A stretch of 64,000 bases of DNA from Leptasterias polaris (GCA_037783415.1 JAZGTN010000055.1:372001-436000); one strand, 5' to 3'. Positions 38,201 to 49,722 are shown, numbered from the stretch's first letter. The notes: generated by a model from the sequence alone, not told the origin. Translations and numbers: made by a program.

Positions 38201-40651
38201 TGCCGGGCGGCAATTTATTACGAACGGAAGCGTGTAAACTTACAATTTCTCATAAGTCCAAGAAGAGGGATTAGCGAGATCCAAATGTATACCCCAACAA
38301 CTCACCCCCCAAATTTTATATCAAATTCACATTGAACTCGAAGACCACAAATTTGAAAGGGAAAAAACCGGAAGATTCTCATGCCTGGATACAACATTCA
38401 AGGACAAGTGACAGTGGAATTACCCTGCAGTCAGTGTATTTCAGGCTCTGCCAATTATTTTAAGAAACAAGAAACAATTAATATTAAACCGCAAACAAAT
38501 TAGTTCATAAAGCTGGAACATTTCTACATTTAAAAACTGTTCTAGTTAGATTGGCTGGAAACAGTGCAGACGAAAAACCTTTTCCACATAATATTATAAA
38601 AAAAGTGAAATGTTGTACTTGACAGAATAACAATTTCAAGTGTCACTTAGGCACGCTACATCGTAGATCAATCATTCACTGAATAAAAAGTCTCCACACC
38701 TGGTTATACCTCAGCATGTTCACTCATGTAATTTCACCTAAAACATATGCGTGGTTCCCATAAATCATATTTCATAAAAAGACTGATAAATTAAGTTGTT
38801 GATAAATTAACGTGTGGTGCTGTCTCGATCGTCTGACTCATGCACAAAGTGCAATGGTCTTTTGGATGGATGGTGCATCACTGATTGGCTTCAAAGATGA
38901 AGAGGTTTTGGGATGGGTGATACAGATACTGTAGGGTTGGGGATCTGGGTGGGGTGAGGGTCAGGCTGGGGTGGAGTTACTTAGTGTGTACACTGCATTG
39001 CAACTGGTACAGACGTGTACACATGTGACAAAACAAAGTATGTAATGTGCAGATAGAGGCATGATGAAACAGGTTATTATAGCTACACCTGTACATCATG
39101 TACCAGAACAAAAGCAATGGTGGAGTAGATCTAAAACTAAGCATTGCAAAAAAATTAATCTAACGAATCTACAAAATATACCTACACTGTGTATAGAACC
39201 TGTGCGTGTACAGCAATCAAGATGGATGCCCATCATCCTTATAATGTATATTCAAAGCTAGCCCACACTGCCTCTGTATTTACACTAACGTGGGGCTATC
39301 ACACTGGTTTGTTTGCCAAGTAAATATTGCCTTTTTCTTGCAATGAATAAACATTGGGCAAATGACAACATTAATGATGATGTTTTCAATGAAGCCAGAT
39401 AAAGACCAATGAAGACAGAGGTACATGTAAATCCATGATGTATTATTGTTTACTATCACTATGACAACGTACTACTAACACTTGATAGTTGAGCAGATAG
39501 AGACAAGAGCTGGCACAGCCAGCCAGGATGACAGCATTCCAGCAAACATGACGCAGAATGGATTCTGGCTAGAATAGTGTTCAATGTTCATTCCCCTTTT
39601 TAAATTTTTTTATATTACAAAAACCTGAACTGTATTATCAATCTGGGCTCAATTTCATAGAACTGCTTTAAAAGCACAGAAAGTAGCTAAGCACAGCAAC
39701 ATTATGCTTACCAGATTAAGGTTACCAGCCACAAAACATTCAACACATAAGCTTTTTAACTGGTATCCTCCAAATTTTGCTAAGCAGAAAAAACTATAAA
39801 GCAATATTTTCTGCTTTAAGCAGAGTAAAAATTGGGCCCAGAAATATACATAAGATGCAATGATCGTTACTTCCTTGATGTATACAGTAATATCTGAGAG
39901 GTACAATATTTTCAAAAGTAGGTGTAGAGACAATTGTGGTGATGTACCCCTCACCCCAATACAATGGTCCCTGGTCAGGAAGAAGCTTGGTTACGATCTT
40001 CACAACTAACAGAAAGTTACACATTAACTTTATGTTTTTAAAACACCCGCTATCTTCCAAACACTGTTCTGATTTCCCTAATTTGTTTTCCTTACCCTAA
40101 TCCTGACCCTAACTCTAACCATGGAGGAAGGAACCCTAATAGCCCTACCCTAGCATGTATCACAAGGGGTTAATGGATTAGGGTTATCGGAACATACGGG
40201 TGTCAGAACATAGAGCAGTCACCCTTAAACCAGATCATGGCAATTCATTTGTATGGGTTAGGTTTACCAGGTCCCAAGCTGTCCCCAATACCTAGTTACC
40301 ACAGTAGTTTTTGAGACAATAACACTAATAGCTAATGTGTGATCCAAGTATCACTTTTGAAGACAACTTTTACTCTATAACAGCTTTCTTGAGATCACTG
40401 TAATTAACATTGTAGAAATACGTATGTAGAATTTGTTTGTCATTACTGATTTCCAAATTTGAAACGGTCTTCATGGTAACACAAATATTGATCTGGCACG
40501 AAAATTACAATGTATTTAAGATGACCTCATTCATCAATAAGACATACCTGAACTTTGACCTCTGTCTTTCCCGGTGTAGGGAATTCTTATACTGCGTCTC
40601 GATGGCTTCTAAACACCACAACTGTTTAATCACAGGCAGTTTAAGAGTCAT
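29216..40651 (-). CDS. gene U1: unrecognised basic, low-complexity protein, five exons
   Basis: I do not recognise this 293-aa protein. Exons run 40651-40548, 36085-35877, 33817-33716, 32041-31724 and 29364-29216. All introns are GT..AG and every phase matches (2,1,1,1). The start ATG at 40651 has A at -3 and an in-frame stop upstream. Exon 1 gives a conserved-looking, partly helical N-terminus (MTLKLPVIKQLWCLEAIE) with a basic tail. Exon 2 (residues 35-105) is Asn/Ser-rich, then strongly charged (LERKLERERKKR). Exon 4 is Ser/Thr-rich. The C-terminus has a helix (FQQRLSELAALESD) and a basic cluster (RIKKRSK) that could be a nuclear signal. There is no signal peptide, membrane segment or catalytic motif. 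Earlier exons upstream of 40651 are possible because the frame stays open for 12 codons 5' of the ATG. Confidence 0.75.
29418..29581. mobile_element. MITE with long inverted arms inside U1 intron 4
   Basis: The two halves are near-perfect reverse complements of about 70 bp: the left begins TAGACCGATCCATTAAGCC and the right ends GGCTTAATGGATCGGTGTA. Both arms carry a CCAAT box (TTGACCAATCACA). It sits about 55 bp upstream of the acceptor of U1's last exon. Confidence 0.8.
29670..29808. repeat. dispersed repeat, hAT-like end (copy 1)
   Basis: It runs from AGCTTTTGGAAATAGTATCC to GAAATTTCTAATCCCTG and is interrupted by a T-rich run. A related copy lies at 50588-50734. The end AATCCCTG/CAGGGAT is a hAT-like terminus. 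Confidence 0.55.
29979..30338 (-). mobile_element. tRNA-Leu(CAA)-derived SINE (copy 1)
   Basis: Read on the minus strand, the 5' head (30338 to about 30250) is a tRNA-Leu-like sequence: D-arm TGGCCGAGCGGTTAAGAG, anticodon loop with CAA, a long class-II variable arm, and B-box GGTTCGAGTCC. A conserved body follows, then a tail with CGCTTTGAGACGCCC and a (TTA)n end at 29979. The head lacks the intron of genuine tRNA-Leu(CAA) genes. Copies 2 and 3 lie at 34666 and 36514. Confidence 0.9.
30345..31330. repeat. degenerate 190-300-bp tandem repeat, A-rich
   Basis: The phrase AAATGGCACAAGAAAA recurs near 30527, 30719, 30927 and 31225, each followed by an AGAAAGAAAAATATATTAGAA-like stretch and then a GACAATATAA-like stretch. 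At least four diverged units form an array that abuts the SINE on one side. A short AAGACAATAAAAA run repeats three times at the left edge. Confidence 0.7.
32260..32418. mobile_element. MITE carrying CCAAT, TATAAA and CRE-like boxes
   Basis: The left end GGACCTTATGCATTGAAGTC is matched in inverse by the right end (AAATGACGTCAAGTGCACAAGGTC). The interior contains GGGCCAATGAG, TTTATAAACC and TGACGTCA. It lies in U1 intron 3, about 220 bp upstream of the acceptor of exon 4. Confidence 0.6.
33885..34182. mobile_element. CCCTTTAGAGACCAT-TIR element
   Basis: The terminal inverted repeat CCCTTTAGAGACCAT starts at 33885 and its exact inverse ends at 34182. TTAA precedes the left end, as in piggyBac-like insertions, but the right flank is AAGG, so the target duplication is unproved. 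It is 298 bp with no coding content. Confidence 0.7.
34666..35034 (-). mobile_element. tRNA-Leu(CAA)-derived SINE (copy 2)
   Basis: Same orientation and structure as the copy at 29979-30338, including the class-II tRNA head and a longer (TTA)n tail (34666-34690). The two copies differ only at scattered sites. It lies in U1 intron 2. Confidence 0.9.
35258..35400. repeat. CAGGCCTGGAATTTC dispersed repeat (copy 1)
   Basis: It begins CAGGCCTGGAATTTCATCTT and carries GAGAGGGCAAGG and GAAGGGGCACCAAGGCCAAG. A related copy starts at 43620, and decayed fragments sharing the GGGGCACC phrase occur around 35085-35120, 48945-49085 and 54600-54735. The end resembles hAT termini, but I could not place the right end. 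Confidence 0.6.
35608..35799. mobile_element. small MITE, GGGCCC-type family (copy 3)
   Basis: Near-intact ends GGGCCCAATTTCATTGAGCT and AGCTCTATGAAATTGGGCCC bound a 192-bp element. It lies in U1 intron 2, about 80 bp downstream of the exon 2 donor. Confidence 0.88.
36191..36376. repeat. two-copy tandem repeat of about 107 bp
   Basis: AGAGTTTAGATCTGGGGGAA recurs as AGAGTTTGGATCAGGGGGAA, and each copy ends in a TGTAAACCAG...GGGTGGGGTCA phrase. It sits in the first intron of U1. Confidence 0.65.
36514..36860 (+). mobile_element. tRNA-Leu-derived SINE (copy 3, diverged, opposite strand)
   Basis: The tRNA-like head (GGTGTCATGGCCAGGTGGTC and B-box GGTTCAAATCC) and body phrases (CTTGAGCAAGACACTTAA, GGCTGTATACTCCCCAGG) match the two minus-strand copies, but many substitutions and a shortened tail mark it as older. 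Confidence 0.8.
36861..39644. other. U1 intron 1 sequence, no further exon recognised
   Basis: Short open frames on both strands (for example 37197-37514) mirror each other and lack splice sites. A G-rich segment lies at 38920-38990. Confidence 0.4.
39645..39839. mobile_element. small MITE, GGGCCC-type family (copy 4)
   Basis: The left end GGGCTCAATTTCATAGAACT and right end AATTGGGCCC bound about 195 bp with the family's AAAGTAGCTAAGCACAGCAA and GCAATATTTTCTGCTT segments. It lies in U1 intron 1. Confidence 0.8.
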
Positions 40652-43600
40652 GCTGATGAAGTAAAAAGGAGTTCCAGAAGATCCTCATCTCAACATCTTT
40701 TACCATCATAGTTCAGTCAAAGGCTTCAGTAAACTTCTTTTTCCGAAACGCCCGATGCCAAAACTGTCTGAATTTAGTTATTTCTTGTTGAATGTCACAG
40801 CAACGACTCAACGAAACTTGCAACGATTTTAAGATCCATTGATGTAAGTGCCGGTCTCTGTTCTTGCTCTATGGTCGGACCAAACGTTGATAGTGGATGT
40901 CTCTAGTGTCACACTCTGACTCGACAAGAAACTGGCTCCAGAAATCAATAAACTGTCGCGGTTGTACAATGAGTCGGGAGGTCTCACATGAAGGAGGGAT
41001 TAGTAACAAACAACACCGCCACAAAAAGAACAAATTATCGTGGATGATTTCAGCTTCAATCCAAGTCTAACATGAAAGTAAAACACAGGCAGTCCTCCAT
41101 GCATTCAACCACTAAGTTAATGTTGCTTACATGCTCTGATTCAAGTCATAGCATTTACAGCCTCCTCCACTACACTACATTACACATGCGAGAGTGGTTA
41201 TGAATGCACTATGACCTCTTTCATTTGATACATGAATTAGTCTCTATGGTCTATTGGTCTCTGCTGTAAACCCAGACGGGTACGGCTGCAGTCTGACAGT
41301 ACTCCACTGAACTCTCAAGCTCAGATGGCGTGCCGAGTGTCCACCACAGACGGCAAGTTCACAGCAAATATTTGGCAGGTTGAAATGCCAAAATGGGAGA
41401 CACATTCACATTCAAGACGTATTCACTGTGTTTTTCTCTCATGCGCACCGCACTGCTGTGAATGTCCAACTGCTCTGTTTTGATCCAATTACTGCAAGAA
41501 CGCTGAACCCTGCACACACTGCTTTGTTAAATACCGATGCTAGCGATTCTACAGTGTAAATCACAAACAGTAATTTGCTTGTCCAATTCTGTGTCAATAG
41601 CAGCAGCTCATTGGGCACTTTAATTGACAACACACTTCAAAAGATCTTGTGCACTTTGCAATTACACTGCCGATCCTTATGTAAACTCGTGTGCTTTGGC
41701 CTCATCAAACATCAGTCAGGAGTGCACAACACCATTGATCAGTAATGCATCCCTTTTTGTAAACAAAATGCAAATGTCTATTTTCTCACTTATGTAAATT
41801 AAGTATGCCTCGGAAATAATTTGATGGAGCTCGCAGCCATTCTTACAAAATTATGTTCTTATAATCCGTGCAGCTTGCTGTGCATACTGAAGATGTAAGT
41901 GAAATGAAGAAAGAGCAATTTGCAGAAAGTTCCAACCCCTGAAATTCTTCGTAAGACATGAGCCTTTCAGATGTTGGGAAGCCCTATTATATTCTTTGGT
42001 CACTCAAAGCTGTCTTCGGTTGAAACTACAAACTTGCTGACAGTAAAAACTTGCCTCAAGCAGTGAGCAATACATTAATTACAACATAGAGACACCAGTG
42101 TATGACCGAAGCACATGGAGAAAGGAAATAAAACAACTGAGCAAAACCTCCACACAGAACCAAAACCAAAATGTAACACTACAGCCTCAAAGGTCGGTCT
42201 TCAATTCAGTTAAACACACATCATAAATTTGTACACAACAACCTTCACAGTGTATCAACTCCATCTTCAAAATGCATTATTAATAACTGACTGCAGTAAA
42301 AAAAACATTGAAAGGTAAACATATCCAAACACCAGTAAACAATATTCCACAAGTGCATTGGCTGGGCACATAACTGTAAACCCTACTGAGTACACAAAGT
42401 CTGCTTACTCTGTCATTAGGTCTTACTATCTTAAATATGCACCACTCTCAAGTCACAAAAGATCTCAGGTATCCAATGATTAACACCTTGGAGATTATAC
42501 TGTCCATACAAACACCAGCTACTTTTTCTCATGGGACTGATCCCATACATTGTACATGTAGGTACATGTGTGCTGAAAAGATTGTTCATAGGGGCTCCTT
42601 TATATCTGCTGGCCTTCATTCATCCATGCATTGGTGGTACAATCTTCTCGTACACATGTAAATGGCAGGGCAGTCCACATGGTTCACTCATGGTTCACTC
42701 ATGGTTCACCCTCCAGGGTTTCACCCAAGCAAACAGAGCCACCTGTATGACCCTATTGGAGGGATCAAGTGGTGTGGCTGCTATTGTGAGTGATACACAA
42801 ACATACTCATGAATATTCATAACAGTCTGGCTAACAGAAGGGAAGATTTGCACAAAGCTTATGAATATGTAGGATGTACAGTCTGATGAGCTGACCTAGA
42901 AAAAACAGTTAATTAAAGCACTTGTTGAAATGAAAACTCCTTTACTTACAAAAGGCAAGTAAACACATGAATCTATATAACAACCCAGAACTTGTACATT
43001 CTGAAAACGTTCAAAGCCTCATCACTGATGGCTAGGTGTGACACTTTTGTGTTCCAGGTTTAAATTAAAGTATTTTAAATCAAATAATAACGATGATGAA
43101 GGTTATTATTATGATTATTAAATTTTAACTACAACATCTGAAGTCACATTGGTGTGTAATTTGTAACTATTAATGATAGTTGATTTATGGGTGATAAATA
43201 TTGATAATCCTACTTTTTGTAGCAATCAAAGAAAAACATATCTATACCATCTACACCATCTTGAGCTTGATGCTTACAAACTACACTCTCAAAAACTCCT
43301 AGAACACAAAACTATGAAACTAAACATTTTTTCTTTACTTATTTTAGAAAACTTTATTGTGCATCTTCAAAGTTAACTGTGAAGAAAACAAAAGAAAGGT
43401 GAGGACAATTTCACCGAGAACATGCACAAATCTTTTTCAAATAAATGTTCTTGTTAAAAAAGCTTTTTCTTGCAACTGTGAATATGATACTTTTTCGATT
43501 TGATTCTCTTGGTAAAGACCAGAAATTAATAAACTCAGTAAAGTTAAACCATTGTTTGTGTCTGTCAAAAATTGTACCTTCATTACATACAGAAAGTGTA

Positions 43601-44684
43601 AGAAAATGACATTTAATAGCAGGCCACGAGTTTCACCTTTGAGAGGGCAAGGTCAATGTCATTTTACAACGGGCACTTCCGTTGAAAAATCTTAAAGTCT
43701 ATCAGAAACTTTTGAAGGGGCACCAAGGCCAAGACCACGGCAACAGAAACCCTGAACACTTAACAATGTGAAAGTACATGTAACCTCATAACCAGAGTTT
43801 TTCATTTGGGGGGGGGGGGGGGGGGTACGCCACTTAAAGCCCAGTGGAGTAAATTTTTCCTTGATTCATACATACATGTACTGAAAAGTGAATTTCATTC
43901 TCTCAACAAAAGACAGTGGCAGTGGCAGTCACAAGCATTTTTGGCCCTTTGTGCCCCAAAATACTTTAGAACGAAGGAAACAAATTGAATGGGTCCCAAC
44001 ATTTGAATTTGTGCAGAACTTGCAGTGAAAATTTTACTTCTTTGATTTGATTCTCATGGTAAAGAAACAAAGTTAAATGATTGTTTGTGTCTGTAAAACA
44101 TTATAGACCTAAAGTACACCGGTCTGCTGTTATTGTCAGTATCACTGACAAGAATTATGAACCGAGATGTAAATATTGTACTGAAATTACACATTAACTT
44201 ATCACATCAGAGCAACAAGTCCCTAGATTGACCTGATAAGAAGGGTCATCATATCTGTGGTAATTGGTTTTACTCCTGAAACTGCATTATTTTTCACGAA
44301 ACTAAGATTTTTTTCTGATCAAGATATTTCTTACCAAAACATCCTTGTACATTTTAAATTAAATTTTGAAACACTGTTTCTCTTCTTTTACAATCAACAC
44401 TTAATTTACTTTAATTCATTTAACCTCAACATTTAAAAGTTATACTTTCAACAATAAATGAAATAAACATTTTGCTACAAGCATGCTTTTGTGCAGCATG
44501 TATGTAAAAAAAAAAAACATTAAACAGTGCATCATAACCAATAGCAGTACAGGTTAACAAACTAGCTTCTTCATTGGCCATTGACTTTTTTGGTAAGACT
44601 TCTTTCATTCAGGGGAAAGGTTAAAGGTCAACTCTAGGTACAGTTTGGCTTAACAGAGAGGATTGTTACACTTGGCACTAAGGA
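40652..44684. other. intergenic region between U1 and the Myb/SANT gene
   Basis: This is the likely U1 promoter side. I see no supported exon. It holds a CAGGCC-type dispersed repeat from 43620 and a run of about 18 G near 43808. Short open frames at 41439-41633 and 42431-42812 lack support. Confidence 0.4.
43620..43752. repeat. CAGGCCTGGAATTTC-type dispersed repeat (copy 2)
   Basis: It starts CAGGCCACGAGTTTCACCTT and shares GAGAGGGCAAGG, GGGCACTTC and GAAGGGGCACCAAGGCCAAG with the copy at 35258, in the same orientation. Confidence 0.6.
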
Positions 44685-46920
44685 TTACAAGATGTTCTCA
44701 TATTGTAGCTGCAGCAGGTCCCTCTGGAGTTGAGCATTCTGCCACATCATCTTATACGCCTCTTCCTTGGCAGTCTCCGCCCTCCTCTTTGTCTGCAATA
44801 CCAGCATCTTAGCCTTATGCTCTGTCTGCGCTATCTGGAACATGGACGACTCATATGGAGACATGCCATCAAGCACACCATCATCTACATCGCTGTGCCG
44901 TTCCACTGGAGGCTCACGGACGAAACTTCCACCGTTGCCGAAATCCGCCCAAGTGTCCCGATGATTCGCAAACGCACTTGAGAATCTTCCCCTTCTTGGC
45001 ATTTCATGTCTTTCCATACTAGGAAATGTGCGCATCCTTTTGGCTGAATTCCATGGTCGATTTGAATTCTTCTGTCGTTGACCGTCACTCCTACTGAAGA
45101 TGCTACTGCTCACAGACTCAGAATGACCATCGTGGGAAGGTCTCTTTGCTGAGACACGTTCAGATCGTTGTCTCAGTGGGGTCAGTGCAACTGGGGTTAC
45201 TGTTTTCTCACCAGACTCTTCCGGTGTTGATTCAACAATGTTTGGAGGAACATACTCAAAATCTGGTTCGTCTTTGATCGGTATCGGCTCATTATCACCT
45301 TCATAGGAGTTTACAATTCTGTTTTCCTCGTCAAATTTTGTTGACTGCTCGTCTACATCAATCTCTTCATCAAGATCGATGCTTACTGTGAATTCGTTCG
45401 TTTCCCTGAAATAAAAGAAGAAAAAAAAGTTTTTGTTATAAAGTGCTTCACTTAAAACCAATAAATTCATTATTGAAACTTATCTGACTGGGAATTTCAG
45501 GTGGGAGCAATTTTTTTTTACGGTGTAATTAACTCTTTACTATTCATCAGTTTTGTCAACCAACAGCTACATCCAAATCCAAAGTTGTTCAGCTTATTAT
45601 AAAGTGCTGTTAATTGCAGGCAATGAACACAGTCAAAAACCATAACAACATAAACAGTTTCATCTATACATTTTTTTTGTATGCAAGTTCTCCCTAAACA
45701 AGGCTAAAGAAATGAAAACACACCTGTTTTGTCTGGCCTCTGCCAGTAGCCGTTCATGCTCCTTATCATCTGGGTTGAGTTCCTCCTTGTAAGGTTTAAT
45801 CATCTCGTACACAAGGAAACTGGTATCATCCGGGCGGATGACATTAGAGCCTGGAGGTGGTGTATCTGTTCCTGCGTCCACACAAGCCTTCAACCAAATA
45901 CCAACTTCCTTCTTAGCTTTTAATTTCAGACGACGATACAAATCCTTCAACAAAAACAAAGCAAGTTTGATTTATTTAACAATTTGTTTTCTTCATTCGT
46001 ACTTTTTAAAACCTCACTACTAAAGGGACGGTGCCCCTTTAACTACATGTTGATCAAAAAAGTAAAATTCTGAAAATTACAAGAATTAATTTGTTAAAGA
46101 TTTTTTTATGTTTGAGGAAAGTTATTTGCTGAGAAGTAATAAGCCGAACCAGTCACATGCAATATAAACCCTACAAAAAAATTGGCCGGTAACCAGTTCT
46201 GTTGAGCAGGTTTATTTTAAATTTATTTTATTGTAAATGAACATTTATTATTTTTTTTTTTGCATAGAACCATATTTGGTTATATTGGGCGGTGCTTGAG
46301 AATTTTATCTATTGGTATTGTAATAACTTTGGTTAACTGTCTAACTATTAATTTATTGATTATTGATTATTTGATTTTGCTACTAAATAGTATTTACTTA
46401 CTTCAAAATTAATTTGGGAACCCAAAATGCAGTTTTATCTTGACTTTACTGTGATTTGAATTCTTAACAATAAGAGATGTAACTGCCTACTGGCCCCTTG
46501 CACAATACGTAGCGCACTTAGAGGCGCCTAATGCTGTGCTGCTTTTGGAGTCAAATGCACACAAAGGAATTGACTCCCAAATGGTGGAAATGGTAGAGTG
46601 CAGGGTGCACTCCGTGACATGCAAGGGGTCAGTCAATATACAGACAAGTTCTATGAATAATGCATGAGATTTTATGCATATATTAATTATACCTTCATCT
46701 GAGTGAAATTACGTGGATGGGATGCCATACGATGAAACCTCTTGGAGATAGTTGCCCAGGCTTTATATTTGTCTGAGTTGCTCTTGTGATCAGTCTTACG
46801 ACTCTCCAAGATGCCGACGTAATCCGCGATGAGAGAAAGCAGCAGCATCTTGTCCTCCTCGCTGAAGTTGTCTGCTCGAGTTTTCTTCCCACTCATACTG
46901 CAAAGTCTACTTGATATCAT
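44685..46920 (-). CDS. Myb/SANT-like DNA-binding domain protein (FSBP/zeste-type), three exons
   Basis: A probable nuclear DNA-binding factor. Exons are 46920-46693, 45944-45724 and 45405-44685, with GT..AG introns in phases 0 and 2; the total is 1170 nt, 389 aa. A second in-frame ATG eight codons in (MSGKK) may be the real start. The Myb/SANT-like domain covers about residues 15-92 and crosses the first splice: NFSEEDKMLLLSLI, then KYKAWATISKRF, then LYRRLKLKAKKE, which resembles the FSBP/Myb_DNA-bind_5 group. An acidic linker follows (DLDEEIDVDE) with a sumoylation-type site IKDEP (K194), then a basic Ser-rich region. The C-terminal 50 residues form a heptad-like helix (AETAKEEAYKMMWQNAQLQR) likely to mediate oligomerisation. 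The orthologue is not resolved. Upstream candidate exons could extend the N-terminus. Confidence 0.86.
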
Positions 46921-48343
46921 TTTTATCTGTGTGCGTTTACTTTACTGTACACACAACTTTAACAGCACTGCTTCGACCTCAGACTGTGCAGTAACAATGG
47001 TGTTTTTACACTGAATGAGTCCACATTTGTTTTAACAGGTTAAAACATGTGCCAGGTCTTAGTATGGTGCTAGTCCTGTACCAAGGTTCACACTAGACTA
47101 GCATGAAACAGTTGGATATTACTATAAAGCTGTGTAACAAGCCCTATGCTACTAGAGCATGGCCAGACAACAAAATGGCTTGAACTAAGTAGATGCTGTG
47201 TGGCCCATGTATGCCTAACACAGAATGCTTGACAACAAGCACAGGCCTACACAATACACACACACTCAGGACAAGCTTGGCAGAGACATGCAATAGGCCT
47301 AAACATTACAGTGTATTATGTATGGGAGCAAGGGTGTTCAGGGTTGTGCATTGCAATCAATAAACACACACACAGCCAGCATAGTAGAAATTGGCTTCCT
47401 TCATTCGGTGTGGAGGGGTGCAGATATTCATGGAGGGGTGTTGGCATTTTAGGAGGGCACTGTTGTGTGCTGCACAGAACAGTCCATGGTTGATGTACTA
47501 GGTAATGATGCTTGCGCTTAGTAAATTCACACTAACAGGTGCTGTGTGCAGGTGTCTAGAGAGGGAGTGTGATAAATAGGGTGACTTTAAAGAGGAAATG
47601 AGACTCTCAGGTATATGAATTTCCAATTATTAATAAAAGGTTTATTTTTCGGCCAATTAAAGCTGCCTCTCTGACCATGGCAATACTTTAAAATCATTTG
47701 TTCTTTCATTTATGTATTACTTTAAACAAGTTTTAATATTTACATTTATTTTTAAATGTATAAACACTATATTTTGAATCATGCTCTCAGTTAGTCCTAC
47801 CATTTTCATATACCTTGCTTCTAGCCACAAGCGTGAAGGGTAGGTTAAATAGGCTAACTTTCTTTTCCGAAATGCTTCTTAACTAACTTTGTAGGGCCCA
47901 TGACTTCTAGTCAGTTTCAGAAAATTCAGTCTTGTCCTCACAAATCAACACATATCCCCTGACCTAAAGTAATTATCAGATTTCAGTTTTTCCACTGACA
48001 TCTAGCCTATAAATAAAAAATGTCCAGTCCAAAATGATATCAGTGACTGAATGAAACTTGCAACTATCCAAAAGGAAAAACATTGGCATTAAACTTTGAC
48101 ACTTTGAGCTTGTCTTACAGTCTCTGCAGAGCAATTAATTTTGATAACCATTTCTTAAATCATTTTTAAAAAAATAATAGAAACTACAGCATCAGTCTCG
48201 AACTTCCAGTGTAACAAAAAATATGCAAACAAATTAACTTTTGTATTGCTGTTGTTTATTTATACTAGTTTCCATGCAAGATCATATATTTTAAAAATAA
48301 CTTTCAAGTGTAAGAAATATTCATTCCCCAACAAATTACTTAC
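46921..48343. other. non-coding region 5' of the Myb/SANT gene
   Basis: No element with defined ends is visible. An acceptor-like CACACAG at 46927-46933 lies just before the first in-frame ATG region of the Myb/SANT gene. A donor-like site near 47813 has no convincing exon. Confidence 0.35.
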
Positions 48344-48435
48344 CATGAAATGGGTGGCAATGGTTTTTTGATCGACAAATTCCGCATATGGTACCAACGA
48401 CTTAAACTGGTGATATACATGCTGCATAATGCGAT
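48344..48435 (-). CDS. orphan candidate coding exon (30 codons)
   Basis: Between acceptor TAGTCAG and the strong donor ATG|GTAAGT, one frame gives a very protein-like segment, including MQHVYHQFKSLVPYAEF and ending THFM. With the acceptor after 48436 the exon enters in phase 1 and leaves in phase 0. It could join the candidate exon at 52529-52601 upstream and, by phase, an acceptor at 46927 just before the Myb/SANT start, making an N-terminal extension. Or it belongs to a separate gene with exons I have not found. No family recognised. Confidence 0.45.
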
Positions 48436-49393
48436 CTGACTACAAAATGGGTTGGTATTTTATACCAACTGACGCTCTAGTCACAATGAAGAGGTATTTT
48501 ATGACAAACAAACTTGGTTTACAAATACAAAGAATCATGTTACTGAATTAAGAGTATCTTATAAACGGGCAAATAAATACAGACTGTTGATACTGTTATT
48601 TACTTGCAGCAGACGAAAGTTTTTACAGACAAAATAATATTGAGGGGGGGTGGGGATGGTATTGTTACACAAACAAAACACAAATTAATAAATGTCTGAG
48701 TGTTACATTTCAGCTAACTAATTTTCTTCACATTATTTTGAAATACATTACTTGTGGTGAGTGGACTCAATAAGATGTGGGATTTTTATGAGGTGGGGGT
48801 TGCCCACTACTGTTCTGCTTGTTGGTTTTAATCCAAGGTGATAGATTTGTCAAAACTGTAATCAGATATAATAGTTTGTTGATAAAACATGTAGTGATTC
48901 AAAGTTAATCAAAAACTCATTTCTCCGAGCATGATGCTTTGCTCTTGAAGGGGCAAGGGCACCAAGGTAGTTTCTCCTTTGAAGCGGTATTTATCTAGAT
49001 ACGAGGGAGGTCATTGTAAATTTCTATTGGAACAGTTCAAGGGGCACCGAGGCAATGACCAGGGGCATGGAGGCGATTGCCTCCAATGTGCAGCATCAGG
49101 CCAGATACTCAAAATGTTTGCAGAACATCAAGAGTATACAGGGCGTATAAAAATATTTAAAAAAACAAAAAACCCACATTTCTAATTTTGTGAAGATTCT
49201 GTTAGGTACACCAAAGTGATTAGTAGCACCTTAAAGCCACAGATCTCCTCTTTCCATGTTGTTTGATAAGCACTGTACAAAGTGTATGAGTTGCATTTAT
49301 TTACCATACAAAAAATTTATACCAAATAATAAACCACAAGGGAAACTGACTGGGTAAATGTTTAAATGATTTTGGGTTGAACAAAGAAAAATT

Positions 49394-49465
49394 GACTAGA
49401 GCGGGATTTGAACCAACGACCTCCGGTTTAACGTGCCGGCGCTCTACCAACTGAGCTATCTAGCC
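49394..49465 (-). tRNA. tRNA-like sequence, possible pseudogene (loop reads GUU)
   Basis: The sequence folds as a 72-nt cloverleaf: acceptor stem GGCTAGA/TCTAGTC with seven pairs (one G-T), D-stem GCTC/GAGC with loop AGTTGGTA, and B-box GGTTCAAAT. The anticodon loop ACGTTAA would read GUU (Asn) but has C instead of U at position 33. A C-A mismatch closes the anticodon stem and one T-stem pair is broken. These defects favour a tRNA-derived repeat or pseudogene over a working tRNA. Confidence 0.5.
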
Positions 49466-49650
49466 CTATGTTGGCGGTCTCCCTATTTTGTCAATATCTT
49501 TGTTCGGGGGGTGCCAGTCAGAAGCCATACAACCGCAAACTGCCGTGTAGCCAGGGATCACACCCAAGTATACGATACAACCTGGGAAGCGGCAGCCAGG
49601 GGCACCCCCCGAACAAAGATATTGACAAAATAGGGAGACCGCCAACATAG

Positions 49651-49722
49651 GGCTAGATAGCTCAGTTGGTAGAGCGCCGGCACGTTAAACCGGAGGTCGT
49701 TGGTTCAAATCCCGCTCTAGTC
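49651..49722 (+). tRNA. tRNA-like sequence, identical inverted copy
   Basis: Identical to the minus-strand copy at 49394-49465 and divergent from it, 5' ends facing. The acceptor stem pairs fully and the A-box region (TAGCTCAGTTGGTAGAGC) and B-box are canonical, so RNA polymerase III could recognise it. The same non-canonical loop position 33 and stem mismatches apply. TTTTTC follows 2 nt after the 3' end, a possible Pol III terminator. Confidence 0.5.

Noticed and set aside
40085..40200. Interstitial telomere-like CCCTAA motifs
   Set aside because: The motifs are scattered and degenerate and never form a run of exact hexamers.
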